Shown here piece by piece: positions 51,765 to 61,724 of a stretch of 64,000 nt of DNA; the stretch's first letter is position 1; the number at the start of each line of letters is the position of its first letter. Source of the DNA: Alteraurantiacibacter aquimixticola (lineage in GTDB: Bacteria; Pseudomonadota; Alphaproteobacteria; Sphingomonadales; Sphingomonadaceae). A program made the translations under genes and the position numbers. The stretch is from contig NZ_SSHH01000001.1 in NCBI RefSeq assembly GCF_004965515.1, positions 1,309,037 to 1,373,036 of the forward strand, given 5' to 3'. The notes beneath the pieces are model-generated. The model worked only from the letters and a program-made list of their open reading frames with translations, did not search any database and was not told where the DNA came from.

Positions 51765-54700
51765 GCGGCCGCGTCTTCTCCCTCAGCCGTCCGCAGGAAC
51801 AGGCGGTCGATCCGCGCGACAGCGTGTGGCTCTCCGCCTCTGCGGGTACGGGCAAGACGCAGGTCCTTTCCGCCCGTGTGCTGCGCCTGCTGTTGCAGGA
51901 GGATGTGCGACCCGAACAGATACTCTGCCTCACTTTCACCAAGGCGGGCGCGGCGGAAATGGCGACGCGCGTCAGCGCCGTGCTCGCCAACTGGGTGCGG
52001 ATGAAGGACACCGACCTTGCGGCCGACCTGATCGCCATCGGCGCGGACAACGATCCGGCCACGCGCCAGCGGGCGCGCACGCTCTTTGCCAGCGTGCTCG
52101 ATTGCCCCGGTGGCGGCCTCAGGATCGATACCATCCACGCCTTTGCGCAATGGCTGCTTTCCGCCTTTCCGGTGGAGGCCGGGATCGAGCCGGGCACGCA
52201 GCCGATGGAGGACCGCGACCGCGAGATCCTCGCCCATCGCGTACTGGCGGACATGCTGGTGGAATGGGAGCGGGACGGCGATGCGGAGGCTATCGGTGCG
52301 CTCGAAATGCTCTCCGTCCGCATGGGTCCCGAAGGCGCGCGCCAATGGCTGATGCGCTGCGCCAATGCGCGCGAGGCATGGTTTGGCCCCTCGGCATGGC
52401 AACCGCCGATGCGCGAGCGGGTGGAGCGTCTGCTGGGCATTGGCGCGGGCGAAACGGTGGAGGACGTGGTCGCATGGTGCGCGGACGACACCTTCGACAC
52501 CGCCGCTTTGCGCCGCGTGCATGATGCCTATGCCAGCTGGAACACCAAGAACGGCAACAAGTATCTCGCACCCATCGAGCAATGGCTTGCCGCCTCGCCG
52601 GAAGATCGCCTTGCCGGATGCGCCACGCTGGCGAGCACGCTGTTCAACGACAAGGGCGAGCTGAAGTATCAGAATTCGCTCCTCAAGCAGGACCCCGATA
52701 TCGCCACCGTGGGGGAAGACCTGCTCGCCTCACTGCAAGTGATCGCCGCGAAGAAGGCGCTGTTCGACCTCGCGGACCTCGTCACGCCGGCTCTTGCCAT
52801 CGGGCGGCGCTATGCGCTGGCTTGGGACGAGGCGAAGCGGCGCGAGGGGCTGGTCGATTTCGACGACCTTATCCGGCAGGCGGCCCTGCTGCTGGCCGAC
52901 CGCGATATGGGCGAGTGGATCCGCTACAAGCTCGACCGGCGGATCGACCATGTGCTGATCGACGAGGCGCAGGACACCAACGAAGCGCAATGGTCGATCG
53001 TCGATGCGCTGACCGACGATTTCTTCACCGGCCTCGGCCAGCGGGGCGAGAAGCTGCGCACCATATTCGTGGTCGGCGACTACAAGCAGGCGATCTTCCG
53101 CTTCCAGGGAACCAGCCCGGAGAATTTCGCCGCGGCCAAGGCGCGCTACAAGGAATTGCTCGCCCAGCGTGAGGCCAATGCCATCACCATGCGCGCCAAT
53201 ATCGAGGCGCGGCCATTGCAGGAGATCGATCTCGACCGCTCCTATCGCACCGCGCAGGACGTGCTCGATTTCGTCGACGATGCGATTCACGCGATCGGCT
53301 CCGAACAGCTTGGGCTGAAGGAGACCGCGGAGGAGCATGTCGGCGACCGCGACCGGCCCGGCCTCGTCACGCTGTGGAACCCGGTTCTCGCCATCCCCGA
53401 GGATGCGGAAGAGGATGCCGATCCGGAAGGCCCCGAAAGCTGGATCTCCGCGCCTGAGCGGCGGATGGCGGACAAGATCGCGCGGCAGGTAAAGCAGTGG
53501 ATGCATGATGGCTTCCCGCTGGTGAAGGGCGGCCATCGCAATGCCGGGCCGGGCGATGTGATGGTGCTGGTGAGGAAGCGCCGCGACCTTGCCGGGTTGA
53601 TTGTCGCGCGGCTGCATGCGGCAGGCGTGCCGGTGGCGGGTGTCGACCGTTTGCGCCTCGGAGCGCCGCTGGCGGTGAAGGACTTGATGGCGGCGCTGCG
53701 CTTTGCCGCGCAACCGGCGGACGGCCTGAGCCTCGCCGCGCTGCTCGTCTCGCCGATCTTCGGTTGGAGCCAGCAGGACTTGCTCGACCACGGTTACCGC
53801 AAGGGCCGGATCAGCCTGTGGGATCATCTGCGCAAGTCGGACCATCCGCTGGTTGTCGAAACCCTTGCGATGCTGCGCGACCTGCTCGCCATTGCCGATT
53901 TCGAGCCGCCGCAAGCGCTGATCCACTGGATGCTGGTGGGCAAGTGGCAGGCGCGGCGCAAGCTGACCACGAGGCTGGGGAGCGAAGCGAACGATCCGAT
54001 CGACGAGCTGCTCAATGCCGCGCTCTCCTACGCCGCCAGCCACACGCCATCCTTGCAGGGCTTCATCCACTGGTTCGATGCGGGCGAGGGCGAGCTGAAG
54101 CGCGATGCGGCGGAGGCGGGTGAGCTGGTGCGGGTGATGACCGTGCACGGTTCCAAGGGATTGCAGGCGCCCATCGTCATCCTGGCCGATGCGGCGGGCA
54201 ATCCGCATACGTCCAGGACGCAGGGGCTGGAGCTGGAAGAGCAGCTTCCGGGCGGTGGCGGAAAGGCGATCCCGCTGCCCGATCTGCGCAAGGAGGAGAA
54301 GGCTGGCGCCATCCTCGAAGCCGAGGAGCAGGCCAAGGCCGAGGAAATGGCCGAACATTGGAGGCTGCTCTATGTCGCCATGACCCGCGCGGAGGAGGCG
54401 CTGTTTATCGGCGGCGCACTGGGCCAGCGCGAGAAAGCGCCCAACGAGGATAGCTGGCACGCGCGGCTTGCACCCCTGTTCGATGACGGTGCGCTGGACG
54501 ATCCGATCTGGGGCGCACGGATGGAGCGGGGGGAGCGAGCGCCTGCGGTTCCTTCCGCCAAGGCCGAGAAGGACGCCGAGCGCCTCGAATTGCCCAAATG
54601 GGCGCGCACCCCCATTGGCCCCGAACCGCGCCCGCCGCGTCCGCTCGCGCCATCGGCTGCAGGTGAGGAGCAGGGCGCCGATCCGCCTCTGCCGCCCGAG

Positions 54701-55222
54701 ATCGCCGCCACCGCCGCAAGGCGCGGCGTACTGATGCACAGCCTGCTCGAACGCCTACCTGATATTCCCGCTCAAGAACGCGCGGAGAAGGGCACGGCCT
54801 GGCTGGAACGCATGGCGGGCGAGTTCGACCCGCTGCAGCGCATGGAAATGCTCGGCAAGGCGCTGGCCGTGCTCGAAAGCCCGCAATGGGCGGAGCTGTT
54901 CGGTCCCGATGCGCTGGCCGAAGTGCCGCTCGCCGCGACGGTCGCAGGCCAGGTGATCGCCGGCACTGCCGACCGGCTGCTGGTCACCGAAAGCCGCGTG
55001 CTCGTCGCCGATTTCAAGACCGCGCGGCGGCCGCCTTCCTCGCTGGAAGACATGCCCGCCGCCACGATCCGCCAGATGGGTGCCTATGTCGCGGCGCTGG
55101 AGGTGATCTTTCCCGGCCGCGAAATCGGCGCGGCGGTGCTCTACACCCAGACCCCGCAGCTCATCGAAATTCCGGGGGATATCCTCGCGGCGAACAAACC
55201 GCGCTTGGCAGGGGTGCAGTAA
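51761..55222 (+). CDS. addA: Double-strand break repair helicase AddA
   Basis: 1153 residues, UvrD-type SF1A helicase plus nuclease. Walker A SASAGTGKTQVLSARV at 26-33, motif Ia LTFTKAGAAEM, Walker B VLIDEAQDTNEAQW, motif III VVGDYKQAIFRFQG, motif IV DLDRSYRTAQDVL, motif V VMTVHGSKGLQAPIVIL, motif VI LLYVAMTRAEEALFI, and a C-terminal nuclease domain (GTADRLLVTESRVLVADFKT, IRQMGAYVAAL). Complete. Last of the overlapping genes that start at the divL-like kinase; trxA follows after 76 bases. Confidence 0.96.
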   Translation: MSGRVFSLSRPQEQAVDPRDSVWLSASAGTGKTQVLSARVLRLLLQEDVRPEQILCLTFTKAGAAEMATRVSAVLANWVRMKDTDLAADLIAIGADNDPATRQRARTLFASVLDCPGGGLRIDTIHAFAQWLLSAFPVEAGIEPGTQPMEDRDREILAHRVLADMLVEWERDGDAEAIGALEMLSVRMGPEGARQWLMRCANAREAWFGPSAWQPPMRERVERLLGIGAGETVEDVVAWCADDTFDTAALRRVHDAYASWNTKNGNKYLAPIEQWLAASPEDRLAGCATLASTLFNDKGELKYQNSLLKQDPDIATVGEDLLASLQVIAAKKALFDLADLVTPALAIGRRYALAWDEAKRREGLVDFDDLIRQAALLLADRDMGEWIRYKLDRRIDHVLIDEAQDTNEAQWSIVDALTDDFFTGLGQRGEKLRTIFVVGDYKQAIFRFQGTSPENFAAAKARYKELLAQREANAITMRANIEARPLQEIDLDRSYRTAQDVLDFVDDAIHAIGSEQLGLKETAEEHVGDRDRPGLVTLWNPVLAIPEDAEEDADPEGPESWISAPERRMADKIARQVKQWMHDGFPLVKGGHRNAGPGDVMVLVRKRRDLAGLIVARLHAAGVPVAGVDRLRLGAPLAVKDLMAALRFAAQPADGLSLAALLVSPIFGWSQQDLLDHGYRKGRISLWDHLRKSDHPLVVETLAMLRDLLAIADFEPPQALIHWMLVGKWQARRKLTTRLGSEANDPIDELLNAALSYAASHTPSLQGFIHWFDAGEGELKRDAAEAGELVRVMTVHGSKGLQAPIVILADAAGNPHTSRTQGLELEEQLPGGGGKAIPLPDLRKEEKAGAILEAEEQAKAEEMAEHWRLLYVAMTRAEEALFIGGALGQREKAPNEDSWHARLAPLFDDGALDDPIWGARMERGERAPAVPSAKAEKDAERLELPKWARTPIGPEPRPPRPLAPSAAGEEQGADPPLPPEIAATAARRGVLMHSLLERLPDIPAQERAEKGTAWLERMAGEFDPLQRMEMLGKALAVLESPQWAELFGPDALAEVPLAATVAGQVIAGTADRLLVTESRVLVADFKTARRPPSSLEDMPAATIRQMGAYVAALEVIFPGREIGAAVLYTQTPQLIEIPGDILAANKPRLAGVQ

Positions 55223-55298
55223 TGCTTTTGACAAGGATCATTGCCGAATTCGCGCGCAATCCTAAATTGGCGGCAACTCAGTTTCAGGAGAATATGTG

Positions 55299-55619
55299 AT
55301 GGCCACCAAGACCGTTACCGATGCCAGCTTCAAGTCCGATGTCCTCGAAAGCGACAAGCCGGTCGTGATCGACTTCTGGGCCGACTGGTGCGGCCCCTGC
55401 AAGATGGTCGCCCCGGCGCTGGAGGAAATCAGCGAGGAACTGGCCGACAAGGTGACCATCGCGAAGATGGACATCATGGAGAACCCGGAAATCCCCGGTT
55501 CGCTGGGAGTCCAGTCGATCCCCTATTTCGTCGTCTACAAGAATGGCGAGAAGGTTGCCGAGCAGTTGGGCGCTGCTCCCAAGAGCGCGCTCAAGGGCTG
55601 GATCGAAAGCGTTATCTAA
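55299..55619 (+). CDS. trxA: Thioredoxin
   Basis: 106 residues, cytosolic dithiol reductant. Active site FWADWCGPCKMVAP with Cys31 and Cys34; cis-Pro in VQSIPYFVVYKNG. CAGGAG lies eight bases before ATG 55299. The addA-trxA order is a typical alphaproteobacterial feature. Stop overlaps that of the convergent gene by four bases. Confidence 0.97.
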   Translation: MATKTVTDASFKSDVLESDKPVVIDFWADWCGPCKMVAPALEEISEELADKVTIAKMDIMENPEIPGSLGVQSIPYFVVYKNGEKVAEQLGAAPKSALKGWIESVI

Positions 55620-56428
55620 CCGTCCATCGCATCGAGCCGCTTCGCCATGTCCTCCCACAGGGCTGGCGAGGCGGCTCCGATGAGGCCGGAATAGGGATCG
55701 TCGTCCACGCGATAGGGAGATCCGTCTGGCCGCGCGGCCTTGCCGCCAGCCTCGTTCAGCCACAACACGCCCGCCGCATGGTCCCATGCCAGCGTGCGTT
55801 CGAACAGCGAGACGTCGTTTTCGCCGAGGCCGAGCCGCGGATATTGTTCCGCCGCGCAATAGGGCACGTCGACCAGCCGGTAATGCGGGGCGATATGCTC
55901 CATCACACGGTCGCGCTTGCCCATATCCATGAACAGCAGGGAGATGGCCGCGACGGGGGAGGCTTCTCCGGTGGCGCGCGCATCCACTTTCTCGCCATTG
56001 ACGAAAGCGCCCTTGCCGCGATGGGCGGTGCATAGCCGCCCAGATAGGCAGTCATAGATCCACCCTGTGTGCGCCTCGCCGCCCGAAGCCATGGCAAGGA
56101 GGATGCCGAAAGGCGGCTTGCCGGTGGCGAAATTGCGCGTGCCGTCAATCGGATCGACGATCCAGCAATCGCCGGACAGGCGATCCAGCACGCTCTTGTC
56201 CGCATGCGCCGCCTCTTCGCCCACGATGGGCAGGCCGGGGATGATCTTTGCCAGGCCCTCGGAAAGCATCTCCTCGCTCTCGCGATCGGCAACGGTGACG
56301 GGGTCATTGCCGCCCTTGTCCTCGACATCGCCATCCTTGAGGTTCTGGAACCGCTTAAGAATGACCTTCTCGGTCACTTCGCGCATCAGTTCCTCGACCG
56401 CAGCGTGAAAGGCCATGATATCGCTCAC
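55616..56428 (-). CDS. Inositol-monophosphatase family phosphatase
   Basis: 270 residues, Mg-dependent sugar/nucleotide phosphatase fold. Metal-site motifs: GEEAAH near residue 70, WIVDPIDGTRNFATG near 88-102 and AWDHAAGVLWLNEAGG near 214. Family members include histidinol phosphatase, CysQ and SuhB. It starts within the argJ stop (ATGA), so it is in the arginine gene transcript; a histidinol-phosphate or general phosphatase role is possible, not proven. Confidence 0.9.
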   Translation of the reverse strand: MSDIMAFHAAVEELMREVTEKVILKRFQNLKDGDVEDKGGNDPVTVADRESEEMLSEGLAKIIPGLPIVGEEAAHADKSVLDRLSGDCWIVDPIDGTRNFATGKPPFGILLAMASGGEAHTGWIYDCLSGRLCTAHRGKGAFVNGEKVDARATGEASPVAAISLLFMDMGKRDRVMEHIAPHYRLVDVPYCAAEQYPRLGLGENDVSLFERTLAWDHAAGVLWLNEAGGKAARPDGSPYRVDDDPYSGLIGAASPALWEDMAKRLDAMDG

Positions 56429-57663
56429 GAGCGGTAGTCCGCGTTGATCGCAATGTAGCCATGCGTGAGGTCACAGGTCCACACGGTCGCTCGCCCATCA
56501 CCCAGGCCGATATCGACGGTAATGTCGATCTCCTGTCCCTGGAGGTGCTTCGCCACCGGCGCTTCGTCATAATCGGGGAGGGGCAAGCCGCTTTTCGCCG
56601 CCCAGATGCCGCCGAATGCGATGGAAAGCTTGTCCCGGTCCGCCGGTTCGCCCGCCTTGCCCACGGCCATGACCACGCGGCCCCAATTGGCATCGCCGCC
56701 CGCGATGGCTGTCTTCACCAGCGGGGAGTTGGCGATGGACAGGCCGATGCGGCGCGCGCTGTCATCGCTGGTCGCGCCTTGTACAGCCACCGAAATGAAC
56801 TTCTGCGCACCTTCGCCATCGCGGACGACGAGGTGGGCCAGCTGGCGGCAAATATCCTCCATCGCGGCCATGAAGGCGTCCGCGCCCGGGCTGTCGCTTG
56901 AAGCGAGCGGCGCATTGCCCGCCTTGCCCGTGGCGAAGGCTAGCACCGTGTCGCTGGTCGAGGTGTCGCTATCCACGGTGATGCAGGAATAGGTCCGCTC
57001 ATTCGCGGCGGAAAGGCATTGCTGAAGGAAGCCAGGCTCCACCGCCGCATCGGTGAAGATATAGCCGAGCATGGTCGCCATATCGGGCGCGATCATGCCG
57101 CTGCCCTTGATGATTCCGTTCAACGTCACGCGCGTGTCACCGATCATGGCGGACACCGTCGCGCCCTTGGCAAAAGTGTCTGTTGTTCCGATAGTTATCG
57201 CCGCATCTTCCCATGAGCAGGGAGGTCCAGACAGGGCATTCGCGACGCCCTCGCGCGCCTTGTCCTTGGGCAGCGGCACGCCGATCACGCCGGTGGAGGA
57301 GACGAGCACGTCCGCAGGCTCACAGCCCAGATGCCCGGCCACTTGCGCCATGATCTGCTCCACCGCCTCGCGACCGCGATAGCCGGTGAAGGCGTTGGAA
57401 TTGCCCGCATTCACCACCAATGCACGCGCTTTGCCGCGCTTCACCTGCTCGCGGCCCATCTCAACTTCGGTCGAGCAACAGACATTCTTGGTAAATACGC
57501 CGGCAAGGACTGTTCCGTCCGCCAACTCCGCATAGGTCAGGTCGCAGCGATCCCAGTTCTTGTAGCGGGCCCGCGCCACGCGCAGGGTCACGCCCGCAAT
57601 ATCGGGCATGGCGGGAAAGGGCAGGGCGAGGGGAGAAGGTAGCAAATCCATGGGGAGGCGCAT
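56425..57663 (-). CDS. argJ: Bifunctional glutamate N-acetyltransferase/amino-acid acetyltransferase
   Basis: Moves acetyl from N-acetylornithine to glutamate (cyclic arginine pathway); it may also use acetyl-CoA. 412 residues. Self-cleaving nucleophile Thr in KGSGMIAPDMATMLGY near residues 186-201; also VVNAGNSNAFTG and GGDANWGRVVMAVG. The in-frame ATG at 57651 is an alternative start, leaving 408 residues. Overlaps the downstream phosphatase gene. Confidence 0.96.
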   Translation of the reverse strand: MRLPMDLLPSPLALPFPAMPDIAGVTLRVARARYKNWDRCDLTYAELADGTVLAGVFTKNVCCSTEVEMGREQVKRGKARALVVNAGNSNAFTGYRGREAVEQIMAQVAGHLGCEPADVLVSSTGVIGVPLPKDKAREGVANALSGPPCSWEDAAITIGTTDTFAKGATVSAMIGDTRVTLNGIIKGSGMIAPDMATMLGYIFTDAAVEPGFLQQCLSAANERTYSCITVDSDTSTSDTVLAFATGKAGNAPLASSDSPGADAFMAAMEDICRQLAHLVVRDGEGAQKFISVAVQGATSDDSARRIGLSIANSPLVKTAIAGGDANWGRVVMAVGKAGEPADRDKLSIAFGGIWAAKSGLPLPDYDEAPVAKHLQGQEIDITVDIGLGDGRATVWTCDLTHGYIAINADYRS

Positions 57664-57746
57664 AAGCCCAAGCTAAGCGCGTTACAATCGGCTCCGAGAC
57701 AGTTTGGCAATGTCGTGGTCAGCTTTTTGCGATATAAGAGAAGCCT

Positions 57747-58403
57747 ATGTTTCGCGTGATCCTCGCACTGGCGTTGGGCCTGACAGGCTTGGCCTTTATT
57801 GCCCCTCCCGCTCTGGCTGAGGAAGCGGGTGCGGAGCAGAAATGTGGTCCGGCCAACTTTGATCGAGACGCCGAAAAGGCAGTTTGCATTAAAGTATCGG
57901 TCAACCTGGAAGGCCGTGCCACCGATTGCGAAGTGGCCATTTCGAGCGGTGATTCTGCCTTTGATCAGCAGAGCTGCGAAATGGCAGAGCAACGCGGACG
58001 CTGGCGGCCCGCGCTCGACAGCTCGGGACAGCCTGAGTTGCAGGACGCTTATCTGTGGCTTTCGGCGGGGTTGGATGGTGACCCAATGGCGCACCCGAAA
58101 CAGCCTGCCATTCCGTATCGCTACCCGGCCCGCGCGCGGCGAAACGGCGAAGAGGGCGATGTCGGGATTGAGGCGACGGTTGGCCTTGATGGCCGGGTTC
58201 GCAGATGTGTTGTGACGCAATCGAGCGGTTCCGCGATCTTGGATGACGCCAGCTGTGCGCAGATGACTCGCTATGGGCGCTTCATTGTGCCGCTTGATGA
58301 AGCGGGTAATCCTACCGAGCAGACTTTCAGCCAGATCCTGCGCTGGCGTTTGTCCGAAGTGCCCACCGCGACTGGCGAAAACTCACCCGCGGTTCAGCCT
58401 TAA
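57747..58403 (+). CDS. Exported protein with two TonB C-terminal-like domains
   Basis: 218 residues, signal peptide about 1-24 (ALALGLTGLAFIAPPALA). Two tandem parts of about 85 residues look like TonB carboxy-terminal domains: VCIKVSVNLEGRATDCEV near 46-63 and GDVGIEATVGLDGRVRRCVV near 144-163, each with SSG, DxxSC and a (R/G)RW/GRF motif that end the repeat. There is no Pro-rich stretch and no membrane helix beyond the signal, so it cannot transmit energy like TonB. It may bind outer-membrane proteins. Function unknown. Confidence 0.75.
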   Translation: MFRVILALALGLTGLAFIAPPALAEEAGAEQKCGPANFDRDAEKAVCIKVSVNLEGRATDCEVAISSGDSAFDQQSCEMAEQRGRWRPALDSSGQPELQDAYLWLSAGLDGDPMAHPKQPAIPYRYPARARRNGEEGDVGIEATVGLDGRVRRCVVTQSSGSAILDDASCAQMTRYGRFIVPLDEAGNPTEQTFSQILRWRLSEVPTATGENSPAVQP

Positions 58404-58443
58404 TTGTGGACGTATTCGTCCTTTGCCACTACATCGCGCCCTG

Positions 58444-58710
58444 ATGCTTCGCCAATTGCTGACCCTGCTGGCCGTTCTGTCCGGGCTCACCGCCACGGTG
58501 GCCCCGGCGCATGCGCTGGATGCAGGCGTCCAGGTGGTGGAAGTGGCGCAGGACAGCATCGGCTGCCAGCCGCCGCTGGCTATCCTCGCCGAAGCGACGC
58601 CCAGCGCTTTTCACAAGGAAAGCGATGCGCAGCAGGTGCCTTGTCCGCGTCCGCTGCAGCGCGTGGTTGCGCCGGCGATCGTGCTGAAGGCGGACCGCGC
58701 GCGCGAATAG
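58444..58710 (+). CDS. Small exported protein directly upstream of secA (candidate secretion monitor)
   Basis: 88 residues with an N-terminal signal sequence (MLRQLLTLLAVLSGLTA, likely cleaved near AHA at 24). The remainder is short, with two Cys (about 41 and 67) and ends PRPLQRVVAPAIVLKADRARE. It begins ATG 58444 and ends 90 bases before the secA ATG. Size, export signal and location recall SecM-type arrest peptides, which sit upstream of secA and regulate it. There is no sequence similarity to SecM that I can see; a plain small periplasmic protein is equally possible. Confidence 0.7.
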   Translation: MLRQLLTLLAVLSGLTATVAPAHALDAGVQVVEVAQDSIGCQPPLAILAEATPSAFHKESDAQQVPCPRPLQRVVAPAIVLKADRARE

Positions 58711-58800
58711 GCGCGTCGGCCATCTCCATAACACGCTGATTTCAACGGCTTGTGCGAAGGCACGGTCGTACCCTCCATATTTCTGACAGGATATTCGCCC

Positions 58801-61548
58801 ATGTGGCAGACAATCGCCAAATCGGTCTTCGGATCGGCCAACGACCGCTATGTTCGCTCGCTCGACAAAATCGTTGCCCGTATCAACGCGCTTGAAACGC
58901 AGCTGGAGGACTTCTCCGATGACGAGCTGAAGGCGCAGACCGCAAAGTTCCGCCTGAAGCTGGAAGAGGGCGCCACGCTCGACGACCTGCTGCCCGAAGC
59001 CTTCGCCACCGTGCGCGAGGCATCGCGGCGTGTCCTTGGCATGCGCCATTTCGATGTGCAGATGGTGGGCGGCATCACGCTCCACCGCGGTGAGATTGCG
59101 GAGATGAAGACGGGTGAGGGCAAGACGCTGGTCGCCACCCTCGCCACCTATCTCAACGCGATCGAGGGGAAGGGCGTCCACGTTGTGACCGTGAACGACT
59201 ATCTCGCCCGCCGCGACGCCGAATGGATGGGCCAGCTGCATAAGTGGCTGGGCCTGACCGTGGGCGTGATCGTGCCCAATCTGCCCGAACATGCCCGGCG
59301 TGAGGCCTATGCCGCCGACATCACCTACGGCACGAACAACGAATTCGGCTTCGATTACCTGCGCGACAATATGAAGGACAGTCGCGCCAAGATGGTGCAG
59401 CGGCCCTTCAACTTCGCCATCGTCGACGAGGTGGACTCGATCCTGATCGACGAGGCACGCACCCCGCTGATCATCTCCGGCCCGACAGAGGACAAGTCCG
59501 AGCTCTATGTGGCGCTCGACAAGATCGTGAAGGGCCTTGAGGAAGAGTTCTACGAGAAGGACGAGAAGGCGCGGAACATCCAGCTGACCGAGGATGGCGT
59601 GGAAGAGGTGGAAAAGCGCCTCATCGCCGCCGGCCTGCTGGAAAGCGACAATCTCTACGATATCGAGAACACGCAGGTGGTCCACCACCTCGACCAGGCG
59701 CTGCGCGCGGTGGTGATGTTCAAGAAGGACACCGACTACATCGTCAAGGATGACAAGGTCGTCATCATCGACGAGTTCACCGGCCGCATGATGGACGGCC
59801 GCCGCTGGTCGAACGGCCTGCACCAGGCGGTCGAGGCGAAGGAGGGCGTGGAGATCCAGCCCGAGAACCAGACCATGGCCTCGATCACCTTCCAGAACTA
59901 TTTCCGCATGTATCCCAAGCTGTCCGGCATGACCGGCACAGCCTCCACCGAAGCCTCGGAATTCTGGGACATCTACAAGCTCAACGTCGTCGAAATTCCC
60001 ACCAATGTGCCGGTGCGGCGGATCGACGAGGAGGACGAGTTCTACAAGAACACGCAGGACAAGTTCCTCGCCATCGCCAAGGCGATCAAGGAGAAGAACG
60101 AGCTGGGCCAGCCCGTGCTGGTGGGCACGGTGTCGATCGAGAAGTCAGAGCTGCTCAGCCAGTTCCTCGACAAGGAAGGCGTGAAGCACAACGTGCTCAA
60201 CGCCCGCATGCATGAGCAGGAAGCGCATATCGTGGCGCAGGCCGGCCGCATCGGTGCGGTGACCATCGCCACCAACATGGCCGGCCGCGGGACCGACATC
60301 CAGCTGGGCGGCAATGTCGAATTCCGCACAGATGACGAGCTGGGCCTGATGGAAGACGGTCCGGAGAAGGACGCCGCCATCGCCCGCATCAAGGCCGAAG
60401 TGGCTGAGGAACGGCAGAAGGTACTGGATGCCGGCGGTCTGTTCGTGCTCGGCACCGAGCGCCATGAAAGCCGCCGCATCGACAACCAGCTGCGCGGCCG
60501 TTCCGGCCGTCAGGGCGACCCCGGCCTCTCGCGCTTCTACCTCTGCCTGGAGGATGACCTGCTGCGCATCTTCGGTCCGGACACGCTCTTCGCCAAGATG
60601 ATGAACTCCAACCTGGAGGATGGCGAGGCGATCGGCTCCAAGTGGCTGTCGAAAGCCATCGAGACCGCGCAGAAGAAGGTCGAGGCGCGCAATTACGAAA
60701 TGCGCAAGCAGGTCGTCCAGTACGACGACGTGATGAATGACCAGCGCAAGGTCATCTACGAACAGCGCGCCGAGATCATGGACTCCGAGACCGTCGATGA
60801 CGTCGTGGAGGACATGCGCCAGGATGCGATCAACGCCATCGTCGCCACAGCTTGCCCGCCGGGTTCTTACCCTGAGCAGTGGGACGTCGAGGGTCTGAAG
60901 ACCAAGGTCGAGGATGTGCTGGGCATGACCCCGCCGATCGACAACTGGCTGGAAGAGGATGCGGTCGAACCCGAGATGATCGAGGAACGGCTGCAGGACC
61001 TCGCCAAGCAGCGCCTGGAAGACCGCACCAGGGATTTCGAGGAGCCGATGTGGCGCCGGGCGGAAAAGGGCATCCTGCTCCAGCAGCTCGACCATCACTG
61101 GAAGGAGCATCTCGCCACGCTGGATGCGCTGCGCCAGGTGGTGTTCCTGCGCGCCTATGCGCAGAAGCAGCCGCTCAACGAATACAAGCAGGAAGCTTTC
61201 GGCCTGTTCGAGATGATGCTCGAATCGATCCGCGAGAGCGTGACCAAGATCCTGCTCACCGCAGACTTCCGTGCCGCCGCACCGCCGCCTCCGCGCGAGC
61301 TGCCCCAGCTGCCCGAATTCATGACCGGCCATATCGACCCGCTGACCGGCGAGGACAATTCCAATGACGGTGACGGTTCGGCGCAGCGCCCGGCCCTGTT
61401 CGGTGCACTGGCGGGTTCGGTGATGGCACAGGCGAGCCCCGGCGGCGCGAACCGCGAGGATCCCTATGCCGGCAAGGTCACCAACCGCAACGCGCCGTGC
61501 CCCTGCGGTTCGGGCAACAAGTACAAGCACTGCCACGGGGCGGTGTAA
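58801..61548 (+). CDS. secA: Preprotein translocase ATPase SecA
   Basis: Motor of the Sec export path. 915 residues: Walker [12 protein letters not shown] near residue 102, DEAD-like [16 protein letters not shown], preprotein cross-linking and helical wing domains, [18 protein letters not shown] in the second ATPase domain, and the C-terminal zinc module [14 protein letters not shown] that binds SecB and phospholipid. Complete. ATG 58801 has AGGA ten bases upstream. Its 5' side holds the small exported protein, which may control it. Confidence 0.98.
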   Translation: MWQTIAKSVFGSANDRYVRSLDKIVARINALETQLEDFSDDELKAQTAKFRLKLEEGATLDDLLPEAFATVREASRRVLGMRHFDVQMVGGITLHRGEIAEMKTGEGKTLVATLATYLNAIEGKGVHVVTVNDYLARRDAEWMGQLHKWLGLTVGVIVPNLPEHARREAYAADITYGTNNEFGFDYLRDNMKDSRAKMVQRPFNFAIVDEVDSILIDEARTPLIISGPTEDKSELYVALDKIVKGLEEEFYEKDEKARNIQLTEDGVEEVEKRLIAAGLLESDNLYDIENTQVVHHLDQALRAVVMFKKDTDYIVKDDKVVIIDEFTGRMMDGRRWSNGLHQAVEAKEGVEIQPENQTMASITFQNYFRMYPKLSGMTGTASTEASEFWDIYKLNVVEIPTNVPVRRIDEEDEFYKNTQDKFLAIAKAIKEKNELGQPVLVGTVSIEKSELLSQFLDKEGVKHNVLNARMHEQEAHIVAQAGRIGAVTIATNMAGRGTDIQLGGNVEFRTDDELGLMEDGPEKDAAIARIKAEVAEERQKVLDAGGLFVLGTERHESRRIDNQLRGRSGRQGDPGLSRFYLCLEDDLLRIFGPDTLFAKMMNSNLEDGEAIGSKWLSKAIETAQKKVEARNYEMRKQVVQYDDVMNDQRKVIYEQRAEIMDSETVDDVVEDMRQDAINAIVATACPPGSYPEQWDVEGLKTKVEDVLGMTPPIDNWLEEDAVEPEMIEERLQDLAKQRLEDRTRDFEEPMWRRAEKGILLQQLDHHWKEHLATLDALRQVVFLRAYAQKQPLNEYKQEAFGLFEMMLESIRESVTKILLTADFRAAAPPPPRELPQLPEFMTGHIDPLTGEDNSNDGDGSAQRPALFGALAGSVMAQASPGGANREDPYAGKVTNRNAPCPCGSGNKYKHCHGAV

Positions 61549-61561
61549 GCCAAGGAATAGA

Positions 61562-61660
61562 TCGTCATTGCGAGGAGGTACGAACTCGTTCGGGCCGACG
61601 CGGCAATCCAGGGCGGGTCTGCGCGACGCCCTGGCTCGCTTTGCTACGCTCGCGATGACG
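61562..61660. repeat. Dispersed palindromic intergenic repeat, copy 2
   Basis: A composite palindrome between secA and the SMP-30 gene: it starts TCGTCATTGCGAG, like the copy at 6471-6548, and ends CTCGCGATGACG, the complement of the start. An inner pair CCAGGGC and GCCCTGG is also complementary. It may form a stable hairpin that ends the secA transcript. Confidence 0.78.
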
Positions 61661-61724
61661 GTTGAGGGAGACTTGCCCCAATCCTAACGATCGTTATTGT
61701 CTTTCCTCGGAAGGGGAGAGAGCG

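Noticed and set aside
52730-54739. 669-codon minus-strand frame over addA
   Set aside because: Very long but antisense to the intact helicase; Arg/Gln/His-rich with no motif or ribosome site.
60145-61536. 463-codon minus-strand frame over secA
   Set aside because: Antisense shadow of secA.
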